NCBI GenBank assembly: GCA_026393775.1
Contig: JAPKZM010000046.1
Coordinates: 1-11,758 of the forward strand
DNA length: 11,758 nt
Source: Candidatus Aminicenantota bacterium
GTDB lineage: Bacteria > Acidobacteriota > Aminicenantia > UBA2199
Direction: 5' to 3'
Shown: piece after piece, positions 6,271 to 11,758 of the stretch
Position numbering within the stretch: position 1 is the first letter of the stretch
Layout of the letters: the number at the start of each line of letters is the position of its first letter
The notes under the pieces: generated by a model
Database searches by the model: none
What the model was told of the DNA's origin: nothing
Seen by the model: the letters and a program-made list of their open reading frames with translations, nothing else
Made by a program: the position numbers and the translations under genes

Positions 6271-8337
6271 TTAAACGAACTCGACCTGGACCACCGACGT
6301 GTCGATCAGCTTGTTGCCCTTGTCGCCGAAATGGATCAGGTACTTGCTGGCGGAGATCTTGTCGACGATGCGCCCGCGCCCGAAAATGGGATGGACGATA
6401 AATTTTCCCTCGCCCTGGCCGGCGGCGGCCGGCGCGACGGGGAAGATGGCGTCGATGATTTCCCTGAATGAATACACGGGCAGGTACGTGGATGCGGCCA
6501 TCTGTTGCAAAAAAAATGACGGGCGGTCGGAAGCGGTGGAAATGACCAGCAGCTGGCTGGCGCGGGTGCAGGCCACATAGAACAGGCGCCGTTCCTCCTC
6601 GATCTCCTCGCGCCCCTTGCGCAGGAAAAAAGGCATGTAGGCCGAGTTGATGCCGCTGACCATAACGGCGGGGAATTCAAGACCCTTGGCATTGTGCATG
6701 GTCAGGAGGAAAACCGGGGTTTTCTCCGGGCGGCGTGTTTCCCTGGCATCCAGGCTCATGCGGTCGAGCAGGTCGCTGAAAGGAGCGGCCGGGTTTTCCG
6801 CTTCCCATTTTTGGATGAATTCCTCCAACTCCTTGATGTTGAGCAGCCTCTCTTCTTCAGCCTTCTCGCGGAGCACCTCCCTGTACTCCGAAACGTCCAG
6901 CAGGTTGGCATAGAGCGAGGAAACCGCCTGCGTGCCTTTTTCGAGTTGCGCCTGCCGCAGCCGGGAAAAGAGCGGCTTGGCATTGAATTTTTCCGGCAGG
7001 CACTTTTCCAGCGCCGCGAAGAGGGACAACGACTCTGCCCTGGCCGAACCTTTCAAGCTTTCCAGGGTTTTGCTGCCGATACCCAAAGGCAGGAATTCGA
7101 TCAGGCGCATGAAGGCCAGGTCATCGGCCGGATTCAGGGCCAGACGCAGCAGGGCCAGGCTGTCCCTGATCTCCTTGCGTTCAAAGAAGCGCAGCCCCTT
7201 GAGGATACGGAAGGAAATGTTCTGCTTGAGAAACTCGGATTCCAGAGCCAGCGATTGGGAGTTGATGCGGTAGAGAATGGCCAGGGGGAACAATTCGGGA
7301 TTGCTCTCCTTGAGGCGGATGATCAGGCGGGCGATCTCTTCAGCCTCCTCCTCCTTGGAGCGGCTGCGCAGGACGAATACCGGGTGGCCGTTGTCGCTGT
7401 CCGACCACATCTGCTTCATCTTGCGCAGCGCGTTCTGGCTGATCAGCTGGTTGGCGAAGCTCAATATCTGGGGGCTGGAACGGTAATTCTGCTCCAGCTT
7501 GATGATGCGGGTGCCGGGGAAATCCTGCTCATAGTCGAAAAGGAAGCGGACGCTGGCGCCGCGCCAGGAATAAATGGCCTGATCGTCGTCGCCGACGACG
7601 GTGATGCTGCGGCGATCGCCGCAAAGCAGCTTGATCAATTCATACTGGTTGGGGTTGGTGTCCTGGAATTCATCCACCAGCACGTAGCGGAATTTTTTCT
7701 GGTATTTTTCTCTGGCCGCGTCGTGGTCGCGCAACAGGATGACGGCGAACGATATCAGATCCTCGTAATCCCAAAGCTTGTTTTTCTGCTGGGCGGCGTG
7801 GTAGTGGGCGAAAACGCTGATCTCATCTTCAGAAAAACCCTTCTGGCGCAGGAATTCGCCGTTGTTCGGGTAGTTGAGGTTCATTTTGGCGAGGCTTATT
7901 TTCCTGCGGATGTCATCGCTGTCCCGCCCCAGATAGGGAAAATTTTCCCGCAGCAAGCGTTCGATCAACCGCTGCTGCTCGTCATCGTCCATTACCTGCC
8001 ACTGGGAATCGAAGCCCAGAATGCTTCCCGATTCACGCAGGATACGCAGGCCGAGGGAGTGAAAGGTGGATATGTTGAACAGGCGGGCTTCGATGCCGGT
8101 CAGGGCTTCGCTGCGGATTTTCATTTCATTGGCCGCCTTGTTGGTGAAGGTCACGGCCAGGATATGCTGGGGCGGCAGCCCTTTTTCCAGGATCAGGTGG
8201 GCGATCTTGTGGGTGATGACCCTGGTCTTCCCGGAGCCGGCGCCGGCGACGATAAGCAGGGGCGAATCGAAATGGAGGACGGCCGCCTGCTGCTCGGGGT
8301 TGAGGCCGGACAGGCTGTCAACGGCCATTGCCGGCAT
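6271..8337 (-). CDS. uvrD: ATP-dependent DNA helicase UvrD/PcrA (superfamily 1A)
   Basis: A 3'-to-5' helicase of nucleotide excision and mismatch repair and of replication-fork maintenance. All superfamily 1 motifs are visible in its 688 residues: Q-motif LNPEQQAAV (12-20), Walker A AGAGSGKT (31-38, Lys37), Ia AVTFTNKAANEM, Ib STFHSLGLRIL, II LVDEFQDTNPNQY (near 220), III VVGDDDQAIYSWRGA (near 245-258), IV LEQNYRSSPQIL, V TMHNAKGLEFPAV (near 547) and VI RRLFYVACTRAS (near 585-594). The C-terminus (about 640-688, HPIFGRGRIVDKISASKYLI and on) resembles the Tudor-like domain of UvrD/PcrA that contacts RNA polymerase. Length is slightly below the usual 720-740. There is no Shine-Dalgarno sequence; the ATG at 8337 lies inside the pcm end (20-base overlap), so translation is probably coupled. 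An in-frame ATG at 8328 is an alternative. Confidence 0.95.
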   Translation of the reverse strand: MPAMAVDSLSGLNPEQQAAVLHFDSPLLIVAGAGSGKTRVITHKIAHLILEKGLPPQHILAVTFTNKAANEMKIRSEALTGIEARLFNISTFHSLGLRILRESGSILGFDSQWQVMDDDEQQRLIERLLRENFPYLGRDSDDIRRKISLAKMNLNYPNNGEFLRQKGFSEDEISVFAHYHAAQQKNKLWDYEDLISFAVILLRDHDAAREKYQKKFRYVLVDEFQDTNPNQYELIKLLCGDRRSITVVGDDDQAIYSWRGASVRFLFDYEQDFPGTRIIKLEQNYRSSPQILSFANQLISQNALRKMKQMWSDSDNGHPVFVLRSRSKEEEAEEIARLIIRLKESNPELFPLAILYRINSQSLALESEFLKQNISFRILKGLRFFERKEIRDSLALLRLALNPADDLAFMRLIEFLPLGIGSKTLESLKGSARAESLSLFAALEKCLPEKFNAKPLFSRLRQAQLEKGTQAVSSLYANLLDVSEYREVLREKAEEERLLNIKELEEFIQKWEAENPAAPFSDLLDRMSLDARETRRPEKTPVFLLTMHNAKGLEFPAVMVSGINSAYMPFFLRKGREEIEEERRLFYVACTRASQLLVISTASDRPSFFLQQMAASTYLPVYSFREIIDAIFPVAPAAAGQGEGKFIVHPIFGRGRIVDKISASKYLIHFGDKGNKLIDTSVVQVEFV

Positions 8338-9028
8338 GGATCATGGGGACGAAAAGCACCGGGATCAGGTTGGTCTTCTTCAGCTTGCCGGTGGCCAGCT
8401 TTTCCACCAGCAGCAAGTCTTGGACGTTGGCCGAATAGCTGATGGGGATGACCATGCGGCCGTTGACGGCAAGCTGTTCGATCAGCGCCGGCGGGATATC
8501 GTCCGGCGCGCAGGTGACGATGATCCCGTCAAAGGGCGCGGCCTCGGGCCAGCCCAGGTAGCCGTTGCCTGCCCGGCAATGGATATTGCGGTAATTCAGG
8601 TCGTGGAGCAGTTTCTTGGATTGGCTGGCCAGCTTGTCGTTTATTTCGATGGTGAAGACCTCGTGGACCAGTTCGGCCAGCACGGCCGCCTGGTAGCCGG
8701 AACCGGTACCGATCTCCAGAACTTTTTTTTTCTTTTCCGGGGCGATGGCGTAGGTCATCAAGGCCACGATATACGGCTGCGAGATGGTCTGGTTTTCGGC
8801 TATGGGCAAGGGATAGTCGCCGTAGGCTTGCGCGGGCCGGAAAGCCGGGTTGACGAACAAGTGGCGCTTGACCCTGCGGAAGACGTTGAGGATGAGCGGG
8901 TCGGTGATGCCCCTTTCCAGGATTTGCTCCTTGACCATTTTTTCACGCGCGGTGGTGTATTCGGTTTCGCTGGCCGCCGGCAGAAGCACAGGCAGCAGCA
9001 GGAGCAGAGGAAGCCAACTATATTTCAT
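8318..9028 (-). CDS. pcm: Protein-L-isoaspartate O-methyltransferase, apparently exported
   Basis: Methylates L-isoaspartyl residues in aged proteins with S-adenosylmethionine so that they can revert to aspartate. The core is convincing: QTISQPYIVALM (80-91), AdoMet motif I VLEIGTGSGYQAAVLAEL (103-120), the FTIEIN strand (125-130), and APFDGIIVTCAP (164-175). Its 236 residues exceed the usual 205-215 because of the front: MKYSWLPLLLLLPVLLPAAS is a good Sec signal peptide with a likely cut near residue 19 or 20. No lipobox Cys follows. A periplasmic location is therefore suggested, where the cofactor is not expected. The ATG at 9028 has no ribosome binding site, and the promoter places transcription at or very near it. 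A start further in, after the signal region, would need Met31 and would lose part of the conserved N-terminal helix. The 3' end overlaps uvrD. Confidence 0.93.
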   Translation of the reverse strand: MKYSWLPLLLLLPVLLPAASETEYTTAREKMVKEQILERGITDPLILNVFRRVKRHLFVNPAFRPAQAYGDYPLPIAENQTISQPYIVALMTYAIAPEKKKKVLEIGTGSGYQAAVLAELVHEVFTIEINDKLASQSKKLLHDLNYRNIHCRAGNGYLGWPEAAPFDGIIVTCAPDDIPPALIEQLAVNGRMVIPISYSANVQDLLLVEKLATGKLKKTNLIPVLFVPMIHAGNGR

Positions 9029-9034
9029 ATTGTG

Positions 9035-9063
9035 ATTCTACCAGAGCGGAGGAGGGGTGTAAA
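9035..9063 (-). promoter_or_regulatory. Promoter of pcm-uvrD, predicted to give a leaderless mRNA
   Basis: On the minus strand, TTTACA (9063-9058, five of six), a 17-base spacer and TAGAAT (9040-9035, five of six). Only six bases (CACAAT) separate the -10 box from the pcm ATG at 9028, so the expected first transcribed base is the A of ATG. No purine-rich ribosome binding site is available in that space. It also drives uvrD by overlap with pcm. Confidence 0.65.
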
Positions 9064-9088
9064 TAAGAAACTAAATAACTCACCACCT

Positions 9089-9206
9089 TGGCAGGCGCCC
9101 CGGCTTTCGCCGGAACGGCTTGCAGGCGACAAGGAGTCGGCTGACGCTTCCCGCAGGCTTCAGCGTAGCGGGAAAAAGTGGAGGCGAATGGCGGGAAAGC
9201 CTGCCA
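9089..9206. repeat. Structured intergenic element with nested inverted repeats
   Basis: Outer arms TGGCAGGC (9089-9096) and GCCTGCCA (9199-9206) are exact complements. Inside are a tight hairpin CCGGC-TTTC-GCCGG (9100-9113) and a perfect 7-bp stem TTCCCGC/GCGGGAA (9148-9154 and 9168-9174). ACGCT/AGCGT (9144-9148 and 9162-9166) competes with that stem. GCAGGC recurs at 9091, 9122 and 9153, exactly 31 bases apart. No ORF with coding character is here. It lies between the end of eamA and the pcm promoter, and may be a palindromic repeat, a small mobile element remnant, a structured RNA or a terminator region for eamA. Confidence 0.6.
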
Positions 9207-9228
9207 GGAACAACATAGAAACAATGTT

Positions 9229-10122
9229 CTATCCAAGTAAGACCAGCAATGAACCTGCCACGGCCAGGGCCGTTGCCAGCAGACGGCGGCGGGTGAAGAT
9301 TTCATGCAGGAAAACGCTGGCCAAAACGACTACGAAAACGGTGTTGGTCTGGTTGAGCACCGCGGCCGAGTTGACCGCCGTGAACTTGAACGCTCCCACC
9401 CAGAGGGTCATGGAGATCAGGTTGCCGAGCAGCGCCCCCCAGAAGGCGTAATGCCGGCTGCCTTTCTGCCACAGCGGCGCCAGCTGCCGGCGGCGGTCCT
9501 TTTGCCAGGCGAACATGACCAGCAGCACAACCAGGGCGGAAAGCATGCGCAGTTCGGTCACCCAGAAAACCGACACCCGGCTCAGCACTGGCTGCATGAG
9601 CACGATGCTGACCGCCATGATGGCCATGGCCGAGGCTCCGAAAAATATGCCGGTCAGGACCCGCCGGGTCGGCTGCGGGGTACCGCTTTTTCTGTGGGCC
9701 ACCACCAGCACCGCGGCGATCACCAGCATGGCGCCGCCGATCTGCTCCAGACGCGGTTTCTGGAACAGAACCAGCCAGCTCGCGGTCATGACGAACGGAG
9801 CGTAAAGGGCGTCGACAATGGCGGTCATGCCGGCCCCCAAGCGGTTCAGGCAGGCGAAGAACAGGGTGTCGGAAACCGCGATGCCCAGAATGCCGCTGGC
9901 CATGACCGCCAGCCAGTGCCTGCCCGCAAGAGCCTCCGGGATGAGCGGGACCCCCAGCAATGGCAGCAGCGGGAACAGGACGGCGACGGTCAGGGCGGTT
10001 TTGTAGAGATTCAGCACCAGCGGCCGGACCTTGTCTCCGGCCAGTTTGAACAGGATGACCGCACCGGCCCAGACGACAGCGCACAAAATGGCCATGATTT
10101 TTCCCAGCAGGTCCAGCGGCAT
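9229..10122 (-). CDS. EamA-family (DMT superfamily) transporter
   Basis: Inner-membrane protein of 297 residues with about ten hydrophobic segments in two repeats of five, as in EamA/RhaT-type drug/metabolite transporters (PF00892). The first half holds VVWAGAVILFKLAGD and the repeat-end segment LYAPFVMTASWLVLFQKPRLEQIGGAMLVIAAVLVV. The second ends with AAVLNQTNTVFVVVLASVFLHE followed by a basic loop and a last helix, both typical EamA signatures. Loops are short and the mid-protein linker (HRKSGTPQPTRR) is basic, consistent with a cytoplasmic side. GGAGG seven bases before the ATG at 10122 fixes the start. It has its own promoter and is divergent from dinB. Substrate unknown: members export amino acids, purines or other metabolites. 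Confidence 0.92.
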   Translation of the reverse strand: MPLDLLGKIMAILCAVVWAGAVILFKLAGDKVRPLVLNLYKTALTVAVLFPLLPLLGVPLIPEALAGRHWLAVMASGILGIAVSDTLFFACLNRLGAGMTAIVDALYAPFVMTASWLVLFQKPRLEQIGGAMLVIAAVLVVAHRKSGTPQPTRRVLTGIFFGASAMAIMAVSIVLMQPVLSRVSVFWVTELRMLSALVVLLVMFAWQKDRRRQLAPLWQKGSRHYAFWGALLGNLISMTLWVGAFKFTAVNSAAVLNQTNTVFVVVLASVFLHEIFTRRRLLATALAVAGSLLVLLG

Positions 10123-10178
10123 CTTTTTTCCTCCGAAGCGGGCAATGCTTTCGAGCAGAATCTCCAGCGCAAAATCGT

Positions 10179-10207
10179 ATTGTAGCGGAAAAAATCGGTT
10201 TTGGCAA
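10179..10207 (-). promoter_or_regulatory. Sigma-70-type promoter of the EamA gene
   Basis: On the minus strand, TTGCCA (10207-10202, five of six), a 17-base spacer and TACAAT (10184-10179, five of six). The start would fall near 10172, about 50 bases before the ATG, leaving room for the GGAGG ribosome binding site. Its -35 box is 26 bases from the -35 of the divergent dinB promoter. Confidence 0.6.
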
Positions 10208-10233
10208 TCCGGGTTTGGAGCTCGGCCGGCGCA

Positions 10234-10262
10234 TTGACAGGGTTGAGATGCTGTGCTAGTTT
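10234..10262 (+). promoter_or_regulatory. Promoter of dinB-sirtuin unit, predicted to give a leaderless mRNA
   Basis: A perfect TTGACA (10234-10239), a 17-base spacer, and TAGTTT (10257-10262) preceded by TG plus one base (extended -10). The hexamer itself is weak, three of six. Six bases (CGTCCC) separate it from the dinB ATG at 10269, so the first transcribed base should be at the start codon. No ribosome binding site is present. ACAG-N10-CTGT lies within the promoter but does not match the LexA box, which is CTGT-N8-ACAG. Confidence 0.5.
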
Positions 10263-10268
10263 CGTCCC

Positions 10269-11378
10269 ATGCTTCCCGATCCGCCGCAGCGTAAAATCAT
10301 CCACATCGACATGGACATGTTCTATGCCGCCGTGGAGATGCGCGACCGGCCCGAGCTGCGCGGCAAACCGCTGGTAGTCGGTGGCCGCCCCGACAGCCGT
10401 TCGGTGGCGACCACGGCCAACTACGAGGCACGCCAGTTCGGCATCCATTCGGGCATGTCCTGCGCCGAAGCCCGGCGCCGCTGCCCCCACTGTTTGTTCA
10501 TCCCCCCGGATTTCAAGAAATACCAGCAGGTGTCCGAACAGATCCGGCATATCATGTTCGAGTTCACCGACCTGGTCGAAACCATGTCCCTGGATGAAGC
10601 CTATCTGGACGTGACCCGCAACAAGAAAAACGAGCCCAGTGCCACCCGCGTGGCCAAGGAGATCAAGGCACGGATTTTCGCCGCGACCGGCTTGACCGCT
10701 TCGGCTGGGGTGGCGGCCAACATGTTCGTGGCCAAGATCGCCTCCGACGCCCGCAAGCCGGACGGATTGTGCGTGGTCCGGCCGGAACGGGTCATGGACT
10801 TCATCCGCCCCCTGCCGCTGATCAAGGTTCCCGGCATCGGCCCGGTCACCGACGCTCACCTGCGGCGGCTGGGCATCCGCATGGTCGCCGAGCTGGAAAA
10901 TAAAACGCTGAAATTTTTGGAGCAGGAATTCGGGAAATTCGGCCTCTATCTTTACGATATCGCCCGCGGCATCGATGAGCGCCCGGTGACCCCCTGGCGC
11001 GAACGCCTGTCATACGGTGCCGAAGAAACCTTCGCCCGGGATATCCTGGAAAAGGAATCTTTGCTGGAATTCCTGCGCGAATGCGCCCAGCGGGTTTTCA
11101 CGGAACTCCGGGGAGAAGGCAAACTGGCGCGCACGGTAACCTTGAAAATCAAATATTTCGATTTTCAAACCATTACCCGGCGCCAGACAAGCGCTCAATT
11201 TTTAACCTCAGCGACCGAAGTGTTCCGGACGGCCTGCGCCTTGCTGGAACGCACCGAGGCCGGCCGCAAGCCGGTCCGCCTGGCCGGCATCGCCCTGTCC
11301 GGTTTTCATGCGCCGGCCGCCAGAAGCGAAACCGGACCGCCGCCCTTGTTCAAGGCGGTCCAGGAAAAGAATATTTAA
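10269..11378 (+). CDS. dinB: DNA polymerase IV (DinB, Y family)
   Basis: Error-prone translesion polymerase of 369 residues, typical of the family. The palm metal ligands are Asp14 in HIDMDMFYAAVE and Asp109-Glu110 in ETMSLDEAYLDVT. By alignment to E. coli Pol IV the steric-gate residue is Tyr19, as in Dpo4, rather than Phe. Other signatures are SVATTANYEARQFGIHSGM (about 45-63), ASAGVAANMFVAKIASDARKPDGL, and the thumb helix-hairpin-helix IKVPGIGPVTDAHLRRLGI. The little-finger domain covers roughly residues 240-350. The tail has PPPLF at 357-361, which might be a degenerate clamp-binding motif. The first Met is the only start that keeps the N-terminal strand KIIHID. There is no Shine-Dalgarno sequence (leaderless candidate). 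It ends two bases before the sirtuin start. Confidence 0.96.
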   Translation: MLPDPPQRKIIHIDMDMFYAAVEMRDRPELRGKPLVVGGRPDSRSVATTANYEARQFGIHSGMSCAEARRRCPHCLFIPPDFKKYQQVSEQIRHIMFEFTDLVETMSLDEAYLDVTRNKKNEPSATRVAKEIKARIFAATGLTASAGVAANMFVAKIASDARKPDGLCVVRPERVMDFIRPLPLIKVPGIGPVTDAHLRRLGIRMVAELENKTLKFLEQEFGKFGLYLYDIARGIDERPVTPWRERLSYGAEETFARDILEKESLLEFLRECAQRVFTELRGEGKLARTVTLKIKYFDFQTITRRQTSAQFLTSATEVFRTACALLERTEAGRKPVRLAGIALSGFHAPAARSETGPPPLFKAVQEKNI

Positions 11379-11380
11379 AA

Positions 11381-11758
11381 ATGGCCTCCGGCAACGAGGA
11401 CGGGATCCGGCAGGCCGCCGATATCATCGCGGCGGCCGAGGCGCTACTGATCTGCGCCGGGGCGGGCATCGGCGTCGATTCGGGCTTGCCGGATTTCCGC
11501 GGCGCAGAAGGCTTCTGGAACGCTTATCCTCCTTACCGTAAACTCAATCTCGATTTTTATGACCTGGCCAATCCAGAATGGTTCAGTACTGATTCGGAAC
11601 TTGCCTGGGGCTTTTACGGCCACCGCCTCAACCTCTACCGGCGGACGATTCCCCACCCGGGATTCGGCCTGCTGCTGAAATGGGCCATGGCCAAAAGCGG
11701 AGGATATTTCGTCTTCACTTCCAACGTCGACGGCCAGTTCCAAAAAGCCGGTTTCGCC
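11381..11758 (+). CDS. Sir2-family NAD-dependent protein deacylase, 5' part
   Basis: The first 126 codons of a sirtuin, cut by the right edge. The NAD-binding Rossmann motif reads CAGAGIGVDSGLPDFRG (25-41), followed by EGFWNAYPP. The second family motif, TSNVDGQFQKAGF (113-125), lies at the very end. The catalytic His and the Cys4 zinc module, if present, would come after the window. The GVDSGLPDFRG form (Val-Asp where many sirtuins have Ser) is the version I associate with a bacterial subgroup. Sirtuins remove acyl groups from lysine with NAD+. The ATG at 11381 comes two bases after the dinB stop, with only a distant AGGA, so translation is probably coupled to dinB. An operon with dinB is inferred; a functional link to DNA damage is possible but unproven. 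Confidence 0.93.
   Translation, partial: MASGNEDGIRQAADIIAAAEALLICAGAGIGVDSGLPDFRGAEGFWNAYPPYRKLNLDFYDLANPEWFSTDSELAWGFYGHRLNLYRRTIPHPGFGLLLKWAMAKSGGYFVFTSNVDGQFQKAGFA

Noticed and set aside
6694..8442. A 582-codon open frame on the plus strand opposite uvrD
   Set aside because: uvrD on the minus strand has every helicase motif. The opposite frame is a by-product of high G+C codon use and its translation has no recognisable domain.
9215..9232. ATAGAA/TTCTAT inverted repeat over the eamA stop as a terminator
   Set aside because: Only six A/T-rich pairs with no T-run after it on the minus strand; too weak to call.
8066..9451. A 461-codon plus-strand frame across the uvrD start, pcm, the intergenic element and the eamA end
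   Set aside because: It runs antisense to three real genes and straight through a hairpin-rich spacer, with no domain signature.
9304..10185. A 293-codon plus-strand frame opposite the EamA gene
   Set aside because: Rich in Gln, His, Arg and Gly, as expected for the complement of a membrane-protein gene; the minus-strand frame has the transporter signatures and a good ribosome binding site.
10237..10254. A possible LexA box in the dinB promoter (ACAG and CTGT)
   Set aside because: The order is ACAG-N10-CTGT, the reverse of the CTGT-N8-ACAG box, and no GAAC-N4-GTTC site is present. SOS control of dinB is not shown here.
1..11758. CRISPR array, tRNA or rRNA genes, transposase or phage genes
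   Set aside because: No regularly spaced long direct repeats, no cloverleaf with a conserved T-loop, and no matching proteins were seen on either strand.

Overview
This window is a densely packed piece of bacterial chromosome with mostly short gaps. It carries ten protein genes I can name to family level, one unidentified gene fragment at the left edge, and one possible 20-codon leader ORF. I see no RNA genes, CRISPR arrays, transposases, phage genes or plasmid functions. Most genes are G+C-rich and the promoters resemble the sigma-70 consensus. The long FtsX/MacB-type permease belongs to a family abundant in Bacteroidota, Acidobacteriota and Aminicenantes-like bacteria. With the mixed composition, I guess an uncultured member of the Acidobacteriota/Aminicenantes area, but nothing here proves the taxonomy.

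Left block (1-2910, minus strand). An L-asparaginase gene (ansA) has its own near-consensus promoter. After it comes a separate promoter and a compact unit: a cyclic-nucleotide-binding-domain protein without a DNA-binding domain, an AI-2E-family membrane transporter joined to it by an ATGA stop/start overlap, and the first 40 codons of an unknown gene running off the left edge.

Middle block (2911-6270, plus strand). A 784-residue ABC-type permease has no ATPase partner in view. It is preceded by a possible 20-codon leader ORF whose stop touches the permease ribosome binding site. A hemolysin III/TrhA-family membrane protein follows, with its own promoter and a perfect inverted repeat around the -10 box. 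It converges on uvrD across a large imperfect inverted repeat made of short GTACGGTA-like units.

Right block (6271-11758). On the minus strand lie an EamA/DMT transporter, then a structured intergenic element, then pcm and uvrD, which overlap by 20 bases. The Pcm protein carries an apparent signal peptide, which is odd for an AdoMet-dependent repair enzyme. On the plus strand, dinB (DNA polymerase IV) is followed two bases later by a sirtuin gene cut by the right edge. dinB and eamA are divergent from a 146-base region holding both promoters.

The genes form no single pathway. They are housekeeping and stress functions: DNA repair and translesion synthesis, protein-damage repair, asparagine catabolism and transport. 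I do not see a new multi-gene system. The most interesting signals are small: pcm and dinB both lack a Shine-Dalgarno sequence and have promoters placed so that transcription should begin at the A of the start codon (candidate leaderless mRNAs). There are also two structured repeats, the putative leader ORF, and the exported Pcm.
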